Assembly (NCBI RefSeq): GCF_002105555.1
Contig: NZ_CP020612.1
Coordinates: 2,348,001-2,412,000 of the forward strand
Direction of reading: 5' to 3'
Length of the DNA stretch: 64,000 bases
DNA from: Paracoccus contaminans
Lineage (GTDB): Bacteria > Pseudomonadota > Alphaproteobacteria > Rhodobacterales > Rhodobacteraceae
Of this stretch, positions 37,491-47,702 are shown in pieces. Numbering within the stretch: the stretch's first letter is position 1; the number at the start of each line of letters is the position of its first letter. The notes under the pieces are model-generated. The model was given only the letters and a program-made list of their open reading frames with translations. It was not told the origin of the DNA and made no database searches. A program made the translations under genes and the position numbers.

Positions 37491-40376
37491 ATGGATTTCG
37501 CCGACCGCATCACTCGCCTTCCCGCCGCGCCCATGGGTGCGCCCGTCCCGCCCCTTGCGCCGGACGCCCCGCCGCCCCTGGCGGCGCTGATCGCGGGGGC
37601 CGCGGGCTGCAGCCCCTATCTGGCCGGTCTGCTCGAACGCGAGGGCGACTGGCTTGCCGGGGCGCTGCGGCGCGATCCGGGTCCTGCGGCGCTGGTGGCG
37701 CAGGAAACCGAAGGGCTGGAATCGCTGCCGCCCGCCGATCTGGCCGTGGCGCTGCGCCGGGCCAAGCGGCGCGTCGCGCTGTTCGCCGCGCTCGCCGATC
37801 TGGGCGGGGTGTGGGATCTGGACGCGGTGACGGGCGCGCTGACCGACCTGGCCGACCGCGCCACCGATCTTGCGCTGCGCGTCCATGTCGCGGACGAGGC
37901 GCGGCGCGGCAGGCTGCCCGCCCCGCGGCCGGGGGCCGAGCCGGTGGCGGGCGGTCTCTTTGCGCTGGCGATGGGCAAGATGGGCGCGCGCGAGCTGAAC
38001 TATTCCTCGGATATCGACCTGATCGTCCTTTACGACGATGCCGCCTATGCGCCCGAGGACCAGCACGAGGCGCGCGCCGCCCTGATCCGCGCCACCCGCA
38101 AGGCCGCCGCCACGCTGTCGGACCTGACCGCGCAGGGTTATGTCTTCCGCACCGATCTGCGGCTGCGCCCCGATGCCTCGGTCACGCCGGTATGCATCTC
38201 GGCCTCGGCCGCGCTGGGCTATTACGAGGCCGAGGGGCGCAGCTGGGAACGCGCCGCCTATGTCAAGGCGCGCCCCTGCGCGGGCGACATCGCGGCGGGC
38301 GAGCGGTTTCTGGCGGCGCTGCGCCCGTTCGTCTGGCGCCGCCATCTCGACTTTGCGACCGTCGAGGACACCCACGAGATGCGCCGCCGCATCCGCGACC
38401 ACAAGGGCCTGCACGGACGGATACGGGCCGCGGGCCACGACATGAAACTGGGCCGCGGCGGCATCCGCGAGATCGAGTTCTTCGCCCAGACCAGCCAGCT
38501 GATCGCCGGCGGGCGCGATCCCGACCTGCGCCCGCGCCGCACCGTCGATGCCCTGGCCGCCCTGGCCGCCAAGGGCTGGATCCCGCGCGAGGTCGCGGAC
38601 GAGCTGATCGACCACTATGTCCAGCATCGCCGGATCGAACACCGCATCCAGATGGTGAACGACGCCCAGACCCATGTCGTGCCTGCCATGCCCGAGGCAC
38701 TGGCCGCGGTCGTGGGCCTGGACGGGTGCGATGACATCGCCGCCTGGTCGGCCCGGCTGGAAGAGCGGCTGGCCAGGGTCGAGACACTGACCGGCGACTT
38801 CCTGACCCCCGGCAGCATCGCCCCCGAGGCCGAGCGCCCCGACCTCACCCCCGAGCAGGAGCAGGTCGTCGAAGGCTGGCAGAGCTATCCGGCGCTGCGC
38901 TCCGACCGGGCACGGCGGATCTTTGCCCGGATCGAGCCGCGCATCCTGTCGGCGCTGTCGCGCGCCGCCCATCCGGCCGAGGCGATGGACCGGATGGATC
39001 AGTTCCTGCGCGGGCTGCCGGCGGGTGTCCAGCTTTTCTCGATGTTCGATTCGAACCCGGCGCTGATCGACCTGCTGGGGGACATCTGCGCGACCTCGCC
39101 GGCGCTGGCCGCCCATCTGGCGCGCCACCCCGAGGTTCTGGACGCGGTCGTCGCCGGCAGCTTCTTTGCCCCCTGGCCGGGCGGGGCGGCGCTGCGGGCC
39201 GGGCTGTCGGCGCTGCTGGACCAGACGCTGGGCGCGCCGCAGGGGGGATACGAACGGGCGCTGGATGCTGCCCGGCTGTGGGCGCATGAATGGCAGTTCC
39301 GCATCGGCGTGCATCACCTGCGCGGCCTGATCGAGGCAGAGGAGGCAGGGCATCATTACGCCGATGTCGCCGAGGCCGCGGTCGCAGCCCTCGCCCCCGT
39401 GGTCGCGGCCGAGTTCGCGCGCCGCCACGGACCGCCGCCCGGACAGGGCGCGGCGGTCCTGGGGATGGGGTCGCTGGGCGCGCGGCAGCTGAACGCGGCC
39501 TCGGACCTAGACCTGATCGTGATCTATGACCCGGCCGGGGCCGAGGCGTCGGCGGGACCACGGCCGCTGGCCGCCCGGCCCTATTATGCCCGCCTGACCC
39601 AGGCGCTGGTGACGGCGCTCTCCGCGCCGACCGCGGCGGGCCGGCTTTACGAGGTGGACATGCGGCTGCGCCCGTCCGGGCGGCAGGGCCCGGTGGCGAC
39701 CTCGATCCAGTCGTTCCGGGCCTATCAGATGGATGAGGCCTGGACCTGGGAACACCTGGCCCTGACGCGGGCGCGCGTGGTCGGCATCATTCCCGGCGCC
39801 GTGCCCGCCGGCGCGGACGCGGCCCTTGCCGCACGAATCGAGGCGCTGCGGACCGAAGTTCTGGCCAGCCGGGGACAGGACGCCCGCGTGATGCCCGATC
39901 TGGCCGACATGCGCCGCCGCATCTTTGCCGCCAAGCCCCCTGACGGCCTGTGGGAGGCCAAGGTCGGCCGCGGCCGCCTGCAGGACATAGAACTGTTCGC
40001 CCAGTCGCTGGCGCTGCGCAGCGGGTCGGGGGCGCATGGCGGGGGGGCCCAGCTGCGCGCCGGGCAGCGCGCGGGGCTGGTCGCGCCCGGCGATGCCCGC
40101 CTGCTGGCCGATGCGCGCCGGTTCCTGTGGCAGCTGCAATGCGGCGGGCGGCTGCTGACAGACGGGCGGCTCGACATGGACAGGCTGGGGCGGGGCGGGC
40201 AGGATTTCCTGCTGCGCGAGACGGGTGCCGCGACATTGGAGGATCTGGCCGGCCGGCTGAGCCGGACCGTCGAGGCGGCCGGCGCGATCATCGACGGCGC
40301 GATCGGGGTGGCGGGCGAGACAGCCGCCGAGCCAGCGAGCGGGCCGGCAGACAGGGCGCCGGGCGGGCCGGCCTAG
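37491..40376 (+). CDS. glnE: Bifunctional glutamine synthetase adenylyltransferase/deadenylase
   Basis: Adds and removes AMP on glutamine synthetase in nitrogen control. The 961 residues hold two nucleotidyltransferase domains with matching signatures: [19 protein letters not shown] near residue 170 for the removing half, and [19 protein letters not shown] near 663 for the adding half. Each is followed by a helical GlnE-type regulatory region. Length is normal. The 299 bases upstream, shared with bpt, show no gene. The stop overlaps the opposed MFS gene by four bases. Confidence 0.96.
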   Translation: MDFADRITRLPAAPMGAPVPPLAPDAPPPLAALIAGAAGCSPYLAGLLEREGDWLAGALRRDPGPAALVAQETEGLESLPPADLAVALRRAKRRVALFAALADLGGVWDLDAVTGALTDLADRATDLALRVHVADEARRGRLPAPRPGAEPVAGGLFALAMGKMGARELNYSSDIDLIVLYDDAAYAPEDQHEARAALIRATRKAAATLSDLTAQGYVFRTDLRLRPDASVTPVCISASAALGYYEAEGRSWERAAYVKARPCAGDIAAGERFLAALRPFVWRRHLDFATVEDTHEMRRRIRDHKGLHGRIRAAGHDMKLGRGGIREIEFFAQTSQLIAGGRDPDLRPRRTVDALAALAAKGWIPREVADELIDHYVQHRRIEHRIQMVNDAQTHVVPAMPEALAAVVGLDGCDDIAAWSARLEERLARVETLTGDFLTPGSIAPEAERPDLTPEQEQVVEGWQSYPALRSDRARRIFARIEPRILSALSRAAHPAEAMDRMDQFLRGLPAGVQLFSMFDSNPALIDLLGDICATSPALAAHLARHPEVLDAVVAGSFFAPWPGGAALRAGLSALLDQTLGAPQGGYERALDAARLWAHEWQFRIGVHHLRGLIEAEEAGHHYADVAEAAVAALAPVVAAEFARRHGPPPGQGAAVLGMGSLGARQLNAASDLDLIVIYDPAGAEASAGPRPLAARPYYARLTQALVTALSAPTAAGRLYEVDMRLRPSGRQGPVATSIQSFRAYQMDEAWTWEHLALTRARVVGIIPGAVPAGADAALAARIEALRTEVLASRGQDARVMPDLADMRRRIFAAKPPDGLWEAKVGRGRLQDIELFAQSLALRSGSGAHGGGAQLRAGQRAGLVAPGDARLLADARRFLWQLQCGGRLLTDGRLDMDRLGRGGQDFLLRETGAATLEDLAGRLSRTVEAAGAIIDGAIGVAGETAAEPASGPADRAPGGPA

Positions 40377-41599
40377 CGGGCCTCGGCCGGGCGCAGCCAC
40401 AGCCAGATCACCGCCCCGCCCGCCAGCACCAGCAGCGGCAGCATCGCCAGGTTGACCGCCGACCAGCCCGCCTGCGCCGTCCTGCCCGCGCAGCCCATCA
40501 GCCCGCCCGAGGCCAGCGAGGCCAGGAACACCCCGCCGAACACCGCCGTATCGTTCATCCCCTGCACGCGGCCGCGTTCCTCGGGGCGGTGCGCCTGCGT
40601 CAGCATCGCGGTCGCGCCGATGAAGGCAAGATTCCAGCCCAGCCCCAGCAGGGCGAGCGCGGCAGCGAACCGCTCGATCTGCACGCCCGTCAGGGCAACC
40701 GCGCCAGCCCCCGCAAGGATCAGCAGACCCGCCGCGATCACGGGGCGCGCGCCGAAACGGGTGATCAGGCTGCCGGTGAAGAAAGCGGGGCCGAACATCG
40801 CCAGCACATGGGCGGAAATGACATTCGCCGCATCCTCGGTCCGATAGCCGCAGCCGACCATCGCCAGGGGCGTTGCCGTCATCACCAGGTTCATCAGCGC
40901 ATAGGACACCGTCGCGCAGATCACCGCCACGGCGATCGCGGGCGTGCGCAGCAGTTCGGACAGGCTGCGCCCGGCGGCGCGGCCCGGCTGCGCCCCGGCC
41001 CCGCCGGGCAGGCGCAAAAGGCCGTAAAGCAGCGGCCCCGTCAGGTTCAGCGCCATGATCGCGGCAAAGGTCATGGCAAAGGGAACGGCGCTTGCCTCGG
41101 CGGTCATGCGCACCAGCTGCGGGCCAATCAGCGCCGATGCCAGCCCGCCCCCCTGCACAAGGCTGATCGCCCGCGGCTGCAGGGCGGCAGGGGCGGCATC
41201 GGCGGCGGCAAAGCGGTGAAATCCCTGCGCCGACATATAGGCCCCGATCAGCGCGCAGCCGCCCGTGAACAGGGCAAAGCTGCCGGCCCGCAGCCCGGCA
41301 AAGGCGACCGCCGCCCCCCCGGCGGCGATCAGGCAGGCCAGCGTAAAGCCCGCGCGGCGACCATGGCGCGCCATGAACCCCGACAGAAAGCGGGCGGACA
41401 GCGCCGATCCCAGCATCACCATCGAAACCGGCAGCGTGGCAAGGCAGCGGCTGGGCGCGATGATCGCCCCGGCAAGGCCGGCGGTGATGAACAGCATCGA
41501 CATCTGCGCGCCCAGCACGGCCTGGGCGCACATCAGCACCGCGATATTGTGCCAGGCCCGCCGCCGGTTCTGCGGCGTATCCTCGATTGCGGCGGTCAA
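40373..41599 (-). CDS. Major facilitator superfamily transporter
   Basis: A 408-residue inner-membrane protein with about 12 spans, starting with [33 protein letters not shown]. The loop after span 2 is [15 protein letters not shown], the typical basic MFS loop, and the middle has [20 protein letters not shown]. It overlaps eda by ATGA, so it is expressed with it. A sugar-acid substrate would fit but is not shown by the sequence. Confidence 0.82.
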   Translation of the reverse strand: MTAAIEDTPQNRRRAWHNIAVLMCAQAVLGAQMSMLFITAGLAGAIIAPSRCLATLPVSMVMLGSALSARFLSGFMARHGRRAGFTLACLIAAGGAAVAFAGLRAGSFALFTGGCALIGAYMSAQGFHRFAAADAAPAALQPRAISLVQGGGLASALIGPQLVRMTAEASAVPFAMTFAAIMALNLTGPLLYGLLRLPGGAGAQPGRAAGRSLSELLRTPAIAVAVICATVSYALMNLVMTATPLAMVGCGYRTEDAANVISAHVLAMFGPAFFTGSLITRFGARPVIAAGLLILAGAGAVALTGVQIERFAAALALLGLGWNLAFIGATAMLTQAHRPEERGRVQGMNDTAVFGGVFLASLASGGLMGCAGRTAQAGWSAVNLAMLPLLVLAGGAVIWLWLRPAEAR

Positions 41600-42237
41600 G
41601 AACGCAGCAGGGCTGCGGCGCGGGCCAGCGCCTCGATCCCGGCCCAGTCGCCCGCGCGCATCATCGCCTCGGGCGCGACCCAGCTGCCGCCGACGCAGAC
41701 GACATTGGGCAGGCGCAGATAATCGCCCGCGTTCTGAACCGAAACCCCGCCCGTCGGGCAGAAGGCAATCCCCGGCAGCGGCCCGCCAAGCGCCTTGAGA
41801 TAGGCAGGCCCCCCGGCCGGACCGGCGGGAAAGAACTTGAGCATGTCATAGCCCGCCTCAAGGGCGCCCATCGCCTCGGACGCGGTGGCCGCGCCCGGCA
41901 GCAGCGGCAGGCCGGCATCCCCGCAGGCGGTGGCCAGCGCGTCGGTCAGGCCCGGTGAGACGGCGAACCCCGCCCCCGCATCCCGTGCGCGGCGCACGTC
42001 CTGCGCCGACAGCACCGTGCCCGCGCCCACGACCGCGCCCGGCACCCGCGCCATGGCGCCGATGGCTTCAAGCGCCGCCGGGGTGCGCAGCGTCACCTCG
42101 AGCACCGGCAGCCCGCCCGCGACCAGCGCGCGGGCCAGCGGCTCGGCATGGGCGGCATCGTCGATGACGATGACGGGGATGACGGGGGCGAGCGCGCAGA
42201 CCGCACGCATCCGCGCCGATTGGCGATCCGGGGTCAT
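41596..42237 (-). CDS. eda: KDPG/KHG aldolase
   Basis: Splits 2-keto-3-deoxy-6-phosphogluconate into pyruvate and glyceraldehyde 3-phosphate in the Entner-Doudoroff pathway. The 213-residue TIM barrel has the general base Glu47 in LEVTLRT with Arg51, [15 protein letters not shown], and the Schiff-base Lys134 in MLKFFPAG, then FCPTGGVS. No edd or other pathway gene is adjacent. It heads a two-gene unit with the MFS transporter. Confidence 0.95.
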   Translation of the reverse strand: MTPDRQSARMRAVCALAPVIPVIVIDDAAHAEPLARALVAGGLPVLEVTLRTPAALEAIGAMARVPGAVVGAGTVLSAQDVRRARDAGAGFAVSPGLTDALATACGDAGLPLLPGAATASEAMGALEAGYDMLKFFPAGPAGGPAYLKALGGPLPGIAFCPTGGVSVQNAGDYLRLPNVVCVGGSWVAPEAMMRAGDWAGIEALARAAALLRS

Positions 42238-42310
42238 GGCTCAGGCTCCGACAGGTTGCGGGCCGATCCTGCGTCAAGGGCTGACGGGGCGCAAGGCGGA
42301 TCGGCCGCCC

Positions 42311-43041
42311 TCAGCCGCCATAGCTGCGAGTGGTGCCGCTGCTGCGCGGGCTGGTTGTCGCGCGGCTGTTGCCTGCGGTGCTGCCCGCCGGGCTGGCGGC
42401 GGTGCGCGAGGCGCCAAAGCCGCCGCGCTGGGCCACCTGCGCGCTGGTCATGGGCGCGCGGCCCACGGTCGTCGGCGCACGGTTGAAGGTGGTCGCCGGC
42501 ACCCGGCCCGCGCCGCTGTTGCTGGCAAAGGTCTGGTTGCCCGAGGGGGTCGAGAAGCCGCCCGGCGTGCGGATCATCGGCTGGCTGAACACCCCGCCCC
42601 CGCGTGAAAGCATCGAGCCCATCATGTAGCCCACCAGCAGCGGCATGAAGCTGAAGCCCCCGCCCTGCTGCTGCTGGGCCGCCGGGGGGGCGGGGCGTTG
42701 GGATCGCCCGCCGGGGCCGCGGCGGGGGCTGCGGCCGGATCGGCCCCGCAGGCCCCCTGGCCGTGTTCCTGTTCGCACAGTTCCTTGGATTCATAGCGCG
42801 GCGCGGTTTCGGCCAGTTCCTTCTGGGCGGCGGCAAACTGGGTGCGGCAGTCGTCTGCCGTGAACCACAGGCCGTCCTTCTGCGTCGCGGCGATGCAGCT
42901 TTCGAGATCGGGGAACGCCTGCGCATCGACCTTGTCGTCCTTGCATCCCGCCAGGGCGATCGCAGCGGTGCCCGCCAGCACCAGGGCGACATGGCGGGAA
43001 CGCTTGGGGCGCGGCAACGGGGCGGCGGGACGAGCGGTCAT
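42311..43041 (-). pseudogene. ygiB: YgiB-like DUF1190 lipoprotein, frameshifted
   Basis: The first frame (from ATG 43041) gives a lipoprotein signal ending ALAGCKDDKVDAQAF and CIAATQKDGLWFTADDCRTQF, then APRYESKELCEQEHGQGAC, which matches DUF1190. At the seven-G run 42684-42690 (plus strand) the frame is lost. In the next frame QQQQGGGFSFMPLLVGYMMGSML and the Ser/Thr/Gly-rich tail ending SYGG complete the family pattern as in E. coli YgiB. Adding one base to the run rejoins both parts into one protein of about 243 residues. Function unknown; it pairs with ygiC. Confidence 0.85.
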
Positions 43042-43045
43042 CGGG

Positions 43046-44262
43046 TCATCCTTCGATGAAATGCGGCTTGAAGCGGGACAGGTTGTGGGTGATGCGCGCG
43101 CGATCCTCGCGGATGCCAAGGCCCACGCATTCCTCGCCCACGATCCACGCGCCCAGGACCGGATGGAAGCCGTCGAACACCGGCAGAGGCGCCAGCGCCT
43201 GAACGATCCGGGGATGGTGGGAATAGGTGTCGTCCGGGGCGCGCTCGGTCTCGCGCCCCGCCTCGGTGATGACGACGCCCGCGCCTTCGCGCGAGAACAG
43301 CGGCTTGGTGACATGCCCGCGCGACAGGGCGGGGCCCGCGGCCGCGATCGCCTCGGCAAAGGGGGTCGCCTCGCCCCGGCGCGCGGCCTCGACATCGGCG
43401 GCGAAAAAGGCGGGCAGCAGGTTCGGATGATCGGGGAACATATGCCACAGCAGCGCCAGCAGGCCCTTGTTGGACAGCACCGCCTTCCACGGCGGCTCGA
43501 TGAAGCGCGCGCCCGAGGGTTGCAGATGCGCCGCAAAGTCGTCGCGCAGCATGTCCTCCCACGGATAGAGCTTGAACAGCGTTCCGATCACCCGGTCCCG
43601 GTCGTCGGCAAGCTGGCCTTCCTCGGTCACGCCGATCTCGGACAGGTCGGTGAAATGCGCGCCAAGCCCCCCTCGCGGGCGGCCCAGGCCAGCGCCTCGA
43701 CGGTGGCGTAATCCTCGGGGTTGTCCTTGTCGGCGGCGAAATGCACGTCCTCGCCGGGGGCGCATATTTGCCCCCAGCGTTCGACCAGCGCCTCGTGGAT
43801 GCGGTTGAACTGGTCGGTATGCGGCCCCAGCACGCCCGCATCGCGGCTTTCCTCGAACCACAGCCACTGGAACGAGGCCGATTCATAAAGCGAGGTCGGC
43901 GTGTCGGCGTTGTATTCCAGCAGCTTGGCAGGCCCGCGCCCGTCATGGGCAAGGTCAAGGCGGCCATAAAGCTCCGGCTCGCCGCGCGACCAGGACTGCT
44001 CGACCAGATCCCAGTGGGTGCGGGGAATGTCCAGCCGCGAGAGCCATTCCTCGGAACCCACCGCCAGCGCCACCGCCTCACGGCACATGGCATGCAGCTC
44101 GCTCGACGGCGCCTCGATGCCCTCCTCGATCTCGCGCAGGGTCAGGCGATAGGCCGATGTCTCGTCCCAATACGGCTCGCCGCCCATGTCGGCGAAGGTG
44201 AATCCCAGTTCGGCGGCGCGTTCGCGCCAGCCGGGGCGTTCGGGAAGGGTCAGCTTTTGCAT
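43046..44262 (-). pseudogene. ygiC: Glutathionylspermidine synthase-like protein (YgiC), frameshifted
   Basis: An ATP-grasp ligase family without proven substrate in the YgiC branch. The first frame from MQKLTLPERPGW contains YWDETSAYRLTLREIEEGIEA and LLEYNADTPTSLYESASFQW, then ends early after AREGGLARISPTCPRSA. The other frame carries LADDRDRVIGTLFKLYPWEDML, NKGLLALLWHMFPDHPNLLPAFF, and the ATP-grasp end SRFKPHFIEG. Adding one base to the six-C run at 43667-43672 joins them (AREGGLGAHFTDLSE) into about 405 residues. The stop is four bases from ygiB, as in enterobacteria. Confidence 0.88.
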
Positions 44263-44582
44263 GGATCGCCTGTGCGGTCTTGTCCAGCCCGATGTGGCAA
44301 GGCAGGGCAGCCGATGCAAGCCCGCAGCCGCGCCCGGCGCGCCTGGCAGAGCCATGTTGCCGGCCGCGGGCCGCCTGTTCGCAGGGCACAAGGCGGCGCC
44401 CCGGCGCCCCGCAGGCGGCCCGGGCCCTTGCGGATGGGCGAATCGGCTTTACACACCAGCCGAACTGATCAACATATGGTATCCGCCCCGCCGCCGACCG
44501 CGCACTCTGGTCGGATCGCCAAGGGCTGGGGATAAACCGGGCCGCCGGTGCAAGCACAGGGATCAGGGCAAGGGCGGGCGAC
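44263..44582. other. Intergenic region between divergent ygiC and ybjN-like gene
   Basis: 320 bases. Most of it is GC-rich with no gene. The only AT-rich patch is 44456-44492 (TTTACACACC ... CATATGGTATCC), with TTGATC on the minus strand at 44466-44471, so promoters for one or both genes probably lie there. Confidence 0.45.
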
Positions 44583-45086
44583 ATGGCGCAGCTGGACCAT
44601 CCTCTTTTCAGCGATGCGATCCACCCGATCGACATTGCCGAAACGGTCGCGGCCCATCGTGACTGGAGCTGTGACCGCCTGGCCGATGACCGGCTCACCC
44701 TCGCCATGCAGGGCCAGTGGCGCAGCTATGCGATCACGCTGGCCTGGTGCGGGCGCGACGAGGTCCTGCGGCTGGTGTGCAGCTTTGACATGGACCCGCC
44801 GGTCGCGCGACAGGCGGCGCTTTACGAGGTGCTGAACCTGGCCAATGACGCGGTGTGGGAGGGTGGCTTCGCCTTCTGGGCGGCGCAGCGGCTGATGGTG
44901 TGGCGCTATGGCCTGGTGCTGTCGGGCGGGGCGATCGCCGCGCCCGAGCAGATCGACCGGATGATCCGCAGCGCCGTCGACAGCTGCGAACGCTTCTACC
45001 CCGCCTTTCAGCTGACTTGCTGGGGCGATACCGCGCCGGCCGCCGCCATCGGGATCGCCATGGGCGAAGCCTACGGGCGGGCCTGA
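44583..45086 (+). CDS. YbjN-domain protein
   Basis: The 167-residue protein has the YbjN pattern: DWSCDRLADDRLTLAMQGQWRSYAITLAW, VCSFDMDPP, YEVLNLANDAVWEGGFAFW and MIRSAVDSCERFYPAFQL. The fold resembles type III secretion chaperones. YbjN proteins have been linked to stress and motility effects in E. coli, but no biochemical role is known. The next gene, proC, starts 164 bases later. Confidence 0.82.
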   Translation: MAQLDHPLFSDAIHPIDIAETVAAHRDWSCDRLADDRLTLAMQGQWRSYAITLAWCGRDEVLRLVCSFDMDPPVARQAALYEVLNLANDAVWEGGFAFWAAQRLMVWRYGLVLSGGAIAAPEQIDRMIRSAVDSCERFYPAFQLTCWGDTAPAAAIGIAMGEAYGRA

Positions 45087-45250
45087 CGCGCGCCCTTGTG
45101 AACCGCGCCGTTCCTTGCCGCCCCTTGCCCGTCGCGCAGCCGATGGCGCGGCGCCATCGCGGACGGGCGGGGCAGGGGGCCGGCGCCATCGCTCTGGACA
45201 GCGGCGCGGGGATGGGTTCCCTTGCAGCGGGCAGGACCGAGGGGGGGATC

Positions 45251-46060
45251 ATGACGCTGGCGCAACTGAACGAACGGGGGCTGCTGCTGGTCGGCTGCGG
45301 CCGGATGGGCGGGGCGCTGCTGCGCGGCTGGCTGGACCGCGGCCTTGACCCCGCCGCCGTGCGCGTCATGGATCCGGCGGCGCCGGGCTGGCTGGCCGAA
45401 CGCGGCATTGCCACGCAAGGCGCGCTGCCCGAGGAGCCGGCGGTCATCGTGCTGGCGGTCAAGCCGCAGATGATGGGCGCGGCGCTGCCGCAGGTCACGG
45501 ATGCGGCGCGGGGCGGGGCGCTGGTCCTGTCGGTGGCCGCCGGCGTCACCATCGCCGCTTACGAGCGCGCCTTTCCCGCCGCCCCGGTCGTGCGCGCCAT
45601 GCCCAACACGCCCGCCGCGATCGGGCAGGCCATCACCGCCATCGTCGGCAATGCCCGCGCGGACGAGGCTGACATGGCGCTGGCCGAGACGTTGATGGGC
45701 GCGGTCGGCCAGGTGGTGCGCCTGACGGACGAGGCGCAGATGGATGCCGTCACGGCCTTGTCGGGATCGGGCCCGGCCTATGTCTTTCACCTGATCGAGG
45801 CGCTTGTCGCGGCGGGCGAGGCCGAAGGGCTGCCCGCCCCCCTCGCGCTGGCGCTGGCGCGCGCCACGGTCGCGGGGGCGGGGGCGCTGGCGATGCAGGA
45901 CGGCCCCGATCCGGCTGCCCTGCGCGAGGCGGTCACCTCGCCCGGCGGGACCACGGCGGCGGGGCTGGCCCATCTGATGGATGCGGGCAGCGGCCTTGTT
46001 CCCCTGATCGGCCGCACCGTCGCCGCCGCCGCCGCCCGCGGACGCGAGCTTGGCGCATGA
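45251..46060 (+). CDS. proC: Pyrroline-5-carboxylate reductase
   Basis: Reduces pyrroline-5-carboxylate to proline with NAD(P)H. The 269 residues begin with the nucleotide-binding LLLVGCGRMGGALLRGWL. They contain AVKPQMM, VRAMPNTPAAIGQ, and the catalytic segment TALSGSGPAYVFHLIEAL near 170, then LREAVTSPGGTTAAGL. ATG 45251 follows a G-rich ribosome site. It overlaps csaA by ATGA. Confidence 0.94.
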   Translation: MTLAQLNERGLLLVGCGRMGGALLRGWLDRGLDPAAVRVMDPAAPGWLAERGIATQGALPEEPAVIVLAVKPQMMGAALPQVTDAARGGALVLSVAAGVTIAAYERAFPAAPVVRAMPNTPAAIGQAITAIVGNARADEADMALAETLMGAVGQVVRLTDEAQMDAVTALSGSGPAYVFHLIEALVAAGEAEGLPAPLALALARATVAGAGALAMQDGPDPAALREAVTSPGGTTAAGLAHLMDAGSGLVPLIGRTVAAAAARGRELGA

Positions 46061-46413
46061 GCGGCGCGGCAGCCCCTGCGCAGATCGCCTGGGATGATTT
46101 CGCCCGCGTGGACATCCGCGCCGGCACCATCCGGCGCGCCGAGCCGTTCCCTCAGGCGCGCAAGCCCGCCATCAGGCTTTGGGTCGATTTCGGCCCCGGC
46201 CTGGGCGAACGCCGCAGCTCGGCCCAGATCACGCAGCATTATGACCCGGCAACGCTGGTCGGCCGTCAGGTGCTGGCCGTGGTCAACTTTCCGCCCCGGC
46301 AGATCGGCCCCTTCCTGTCCGAGGTGCTGGTCCTCGGCCTGCCGGATGCAGACGGGGCCGTGGTGCTGGTCGGCCCTGGCCTTGCGGTGCCTGACGGGGC
46401 GCGGCTGTTCTGA
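46057..46413 (+). CDS. csaA: CsaA-type tRNA-binding protein
   Basis: A 118-residue OB-fold protein of the tRNA-binding domain family, proposed as a secretion-related chaperone. It has WDDFARVDIRAGTIRRAEPFPQARKPAIRLWVDFG and QITQHYDPATLVGRQVLAVVNFPPRQIGPFLSEVLVLG, the CsaA hallmarks. It overlaps proC by four bases and shares one base with the next gene. Confidence 0.92.
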   Translation: MSGAAAPAQIAWDDFARVDIRAGTIRRAEPFPQARKPAIRLWVDFGPGLGERRSSAQITQHYDPATLVGRQVLAVVNFPPRQIGPFLSEVLVLGLPDADGAVVLVGPGLAVPDGARLF

Positions 46414-47363
46414 TGCGCCTGCTCGTGACCCGCAGGATGACCGCCGCGGCCGAGGCCGCCATCGCCGCCGCCTTTGACGCCAGCTTTCGCGACAGCGCCG
46501 CCGCCCTGACGCAGGCCGAGGCGGCACAGGCGCTGGCGCGCTATGACGCGATCATGCCGACGCTGGGCGATCGCTTTGACGCCGCCGCCTTTGCCGGCCC
46601 GGCGCCGCGCGCAAGGGTGCTGGCCAATTTCGGCGCGGGCTATAACCACATCGACGTGGCGGCGGCGCGTGCGGCAGGGGTCGCGGTGACGAACACCCCC
46701 GATGTCGTCACCGATGCGACCGCCGATATTGCCCTGACGCTGATCCTGATGGCCGCGCGCCGCGCGGGCGAGGGCGAAAGGCTGGTGCGCGCCGGCCGCT
46801 GGACCGGCTGGCAGCCGACGCAGATGCTGGGCATGCATGTCACCGGCCGCACTGTCGGCATTGTCGGCATGGGCCGGATCGGGCAGGCGATCGCGCGGCG
46901 CTGTCATTGCGGCTTTGGCATGACGGTGCTGTTCCACAACCGCTCGGCGGTGGGGGGGCTGGGCTTTCCTGCCCGGCAGGTGCCGCTGGATGCGGTGCTG
47001 GCGGGCGCCGACATCGTGGTGCTGGCGGTTCCCGGCGGGGCGCAGACGCGCCATCTGGTCGGTGCGGCCGAACTGGCCCGGATGCAGCGCCATGCCATCC
47101 TGGTCAACATCGCCCGCGGCGATGTGGTGGACGAATCGGCGCTGATCGCGGCGCTGGAGGCCGGGACGATCGCCGGCGCGGCCCTGGATGTCTATGAGCG
47201 CGAGCCGCTGGTGCCCGAGGCGCTGCGCATGCGCGAGGATGTGGTGCTGCTGCCCCATCTGGGCACCGCGGCCGAACAGGTGCGCACCGACATGGCCCTG
47301 CGCGCGCTGGCCAATCTGGTCGCGGTGCGCGACGGGCTGCCGCCCTGCGACCCGGTCGGCTGA
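46413..47363 (+). CDS. D-2-hydroxyacid dehydrogenase (glyoxylate/hydroxypyruvate reductase type)
   Basis: The 316-residue NAD(P)H enzyme has an N-terminal substrate domain with NFGAGYNHIDVAAARAAGV, the Rossmann motif VGIVGMGRIGQAIARRC near residue 150, NIARGDVVDESALIAAL with the catalytic Arg region, and the catalytic His in LLPHLGTA. The spacing favours glyoxylate or hydroxypyruvate reductases (GyaR type), but the exact substrate is not certain. Its ATG uses the last base of the csaA stop. Confidence 0.88.
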   Translation: MRLLVTRRMTAAAEAAIAAAFDASFRDSAAALTQAEAAQALARYDAIMPTLGDRFDAAAFAGPAPRARVLANFGAGYNHIDVAAARAAGVAVTNTPDVVTDATADIALTLILMAARRAGEGERLVRAGRWTGWQPTQMLGMHVTGRTVGIVGMGRIGQAIARRCHCGFGMTVLFHNRSAVGGLGFPARQVPLDAVLAGADIVVLAVPGGAQTRHLVGAAELARMQRHAILVNIARGDVVDESALIAALEAGTIAGAALDVYEREPLVPEALRMREDVVLLPHLGTAAEQVRTDMALRALANLVAVRDGLPPCDPVG

Positions 47364-47429
47364 CCGGGCGGAACCGTCCGGGCCTGCAGGCGTTTTCCCG
47401 GCATAGTCAGCAGCAATGGAGCATGCGTC

Positions 47430-47630
47430 ATGAACTGGGATGTCATCCACGGCAAATGGGACCAGATCAAGGGCTCGGTCAAGGAACAGTGGGGCGATCT
47501 GACCGACGACGAACTGACCCAGGTCGCCGGCAGCCGCGACAAGATGGCCGGCAAGCTGCAGGAAAAATACGGTTGGACCAAAACCGAAGTCGACGAAAAG
47601 ATGAACGATTTCTTCCGCCGTCACCTGTGA
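47430..47630 (+). CDS. CsbD family stress protein
   Basis: A 66-residue hydrophilic protein starting MNWDVIHGKWDQIKGSVKEQWGDLTDDEL, with LQEKYGWTKTEVDEKMNDFF. This is the full CsbD domain. In other bacteria these genes respond to general stress. GGAG lies seven bases before the ATG, and a terminator follows, so it is probably a single-gene transcript. Confidence 0.93.
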   Translation: MNWDVIHGKWDQIKGSVKEQWGDLTDDELTQVAGSRDKMAGKLQEKYGWTKTEVDEKMNDFFRRHL

Positions 47631-47653
47631 TATCAGGCCGGAACGGATTGGAT

Positions 47654-47682
47654 GGGGGCGCCGCTGGTGCCCCCTTCTGCTT
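47654..47682 (+). terminator. Terminator after csbD
   Basis: GGGGGCGCC pairs with GGTGCCCCC over nine positions, one of them G-T, around GCT. TTCTGCTT follows. It lies 24 bases after the csbD stop. Confidence 0.55.
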
Positions 47683-47702
47683 GTGGATCAAAGGTCAGCC
47701 CC

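Noticed and set aside
37329..39428. Open frame of 699 codons antisense to glnE
   Set aside because: Shadow of glnE; the two nucleotidyltransferase signatures on the plus strand settle the coding strand.
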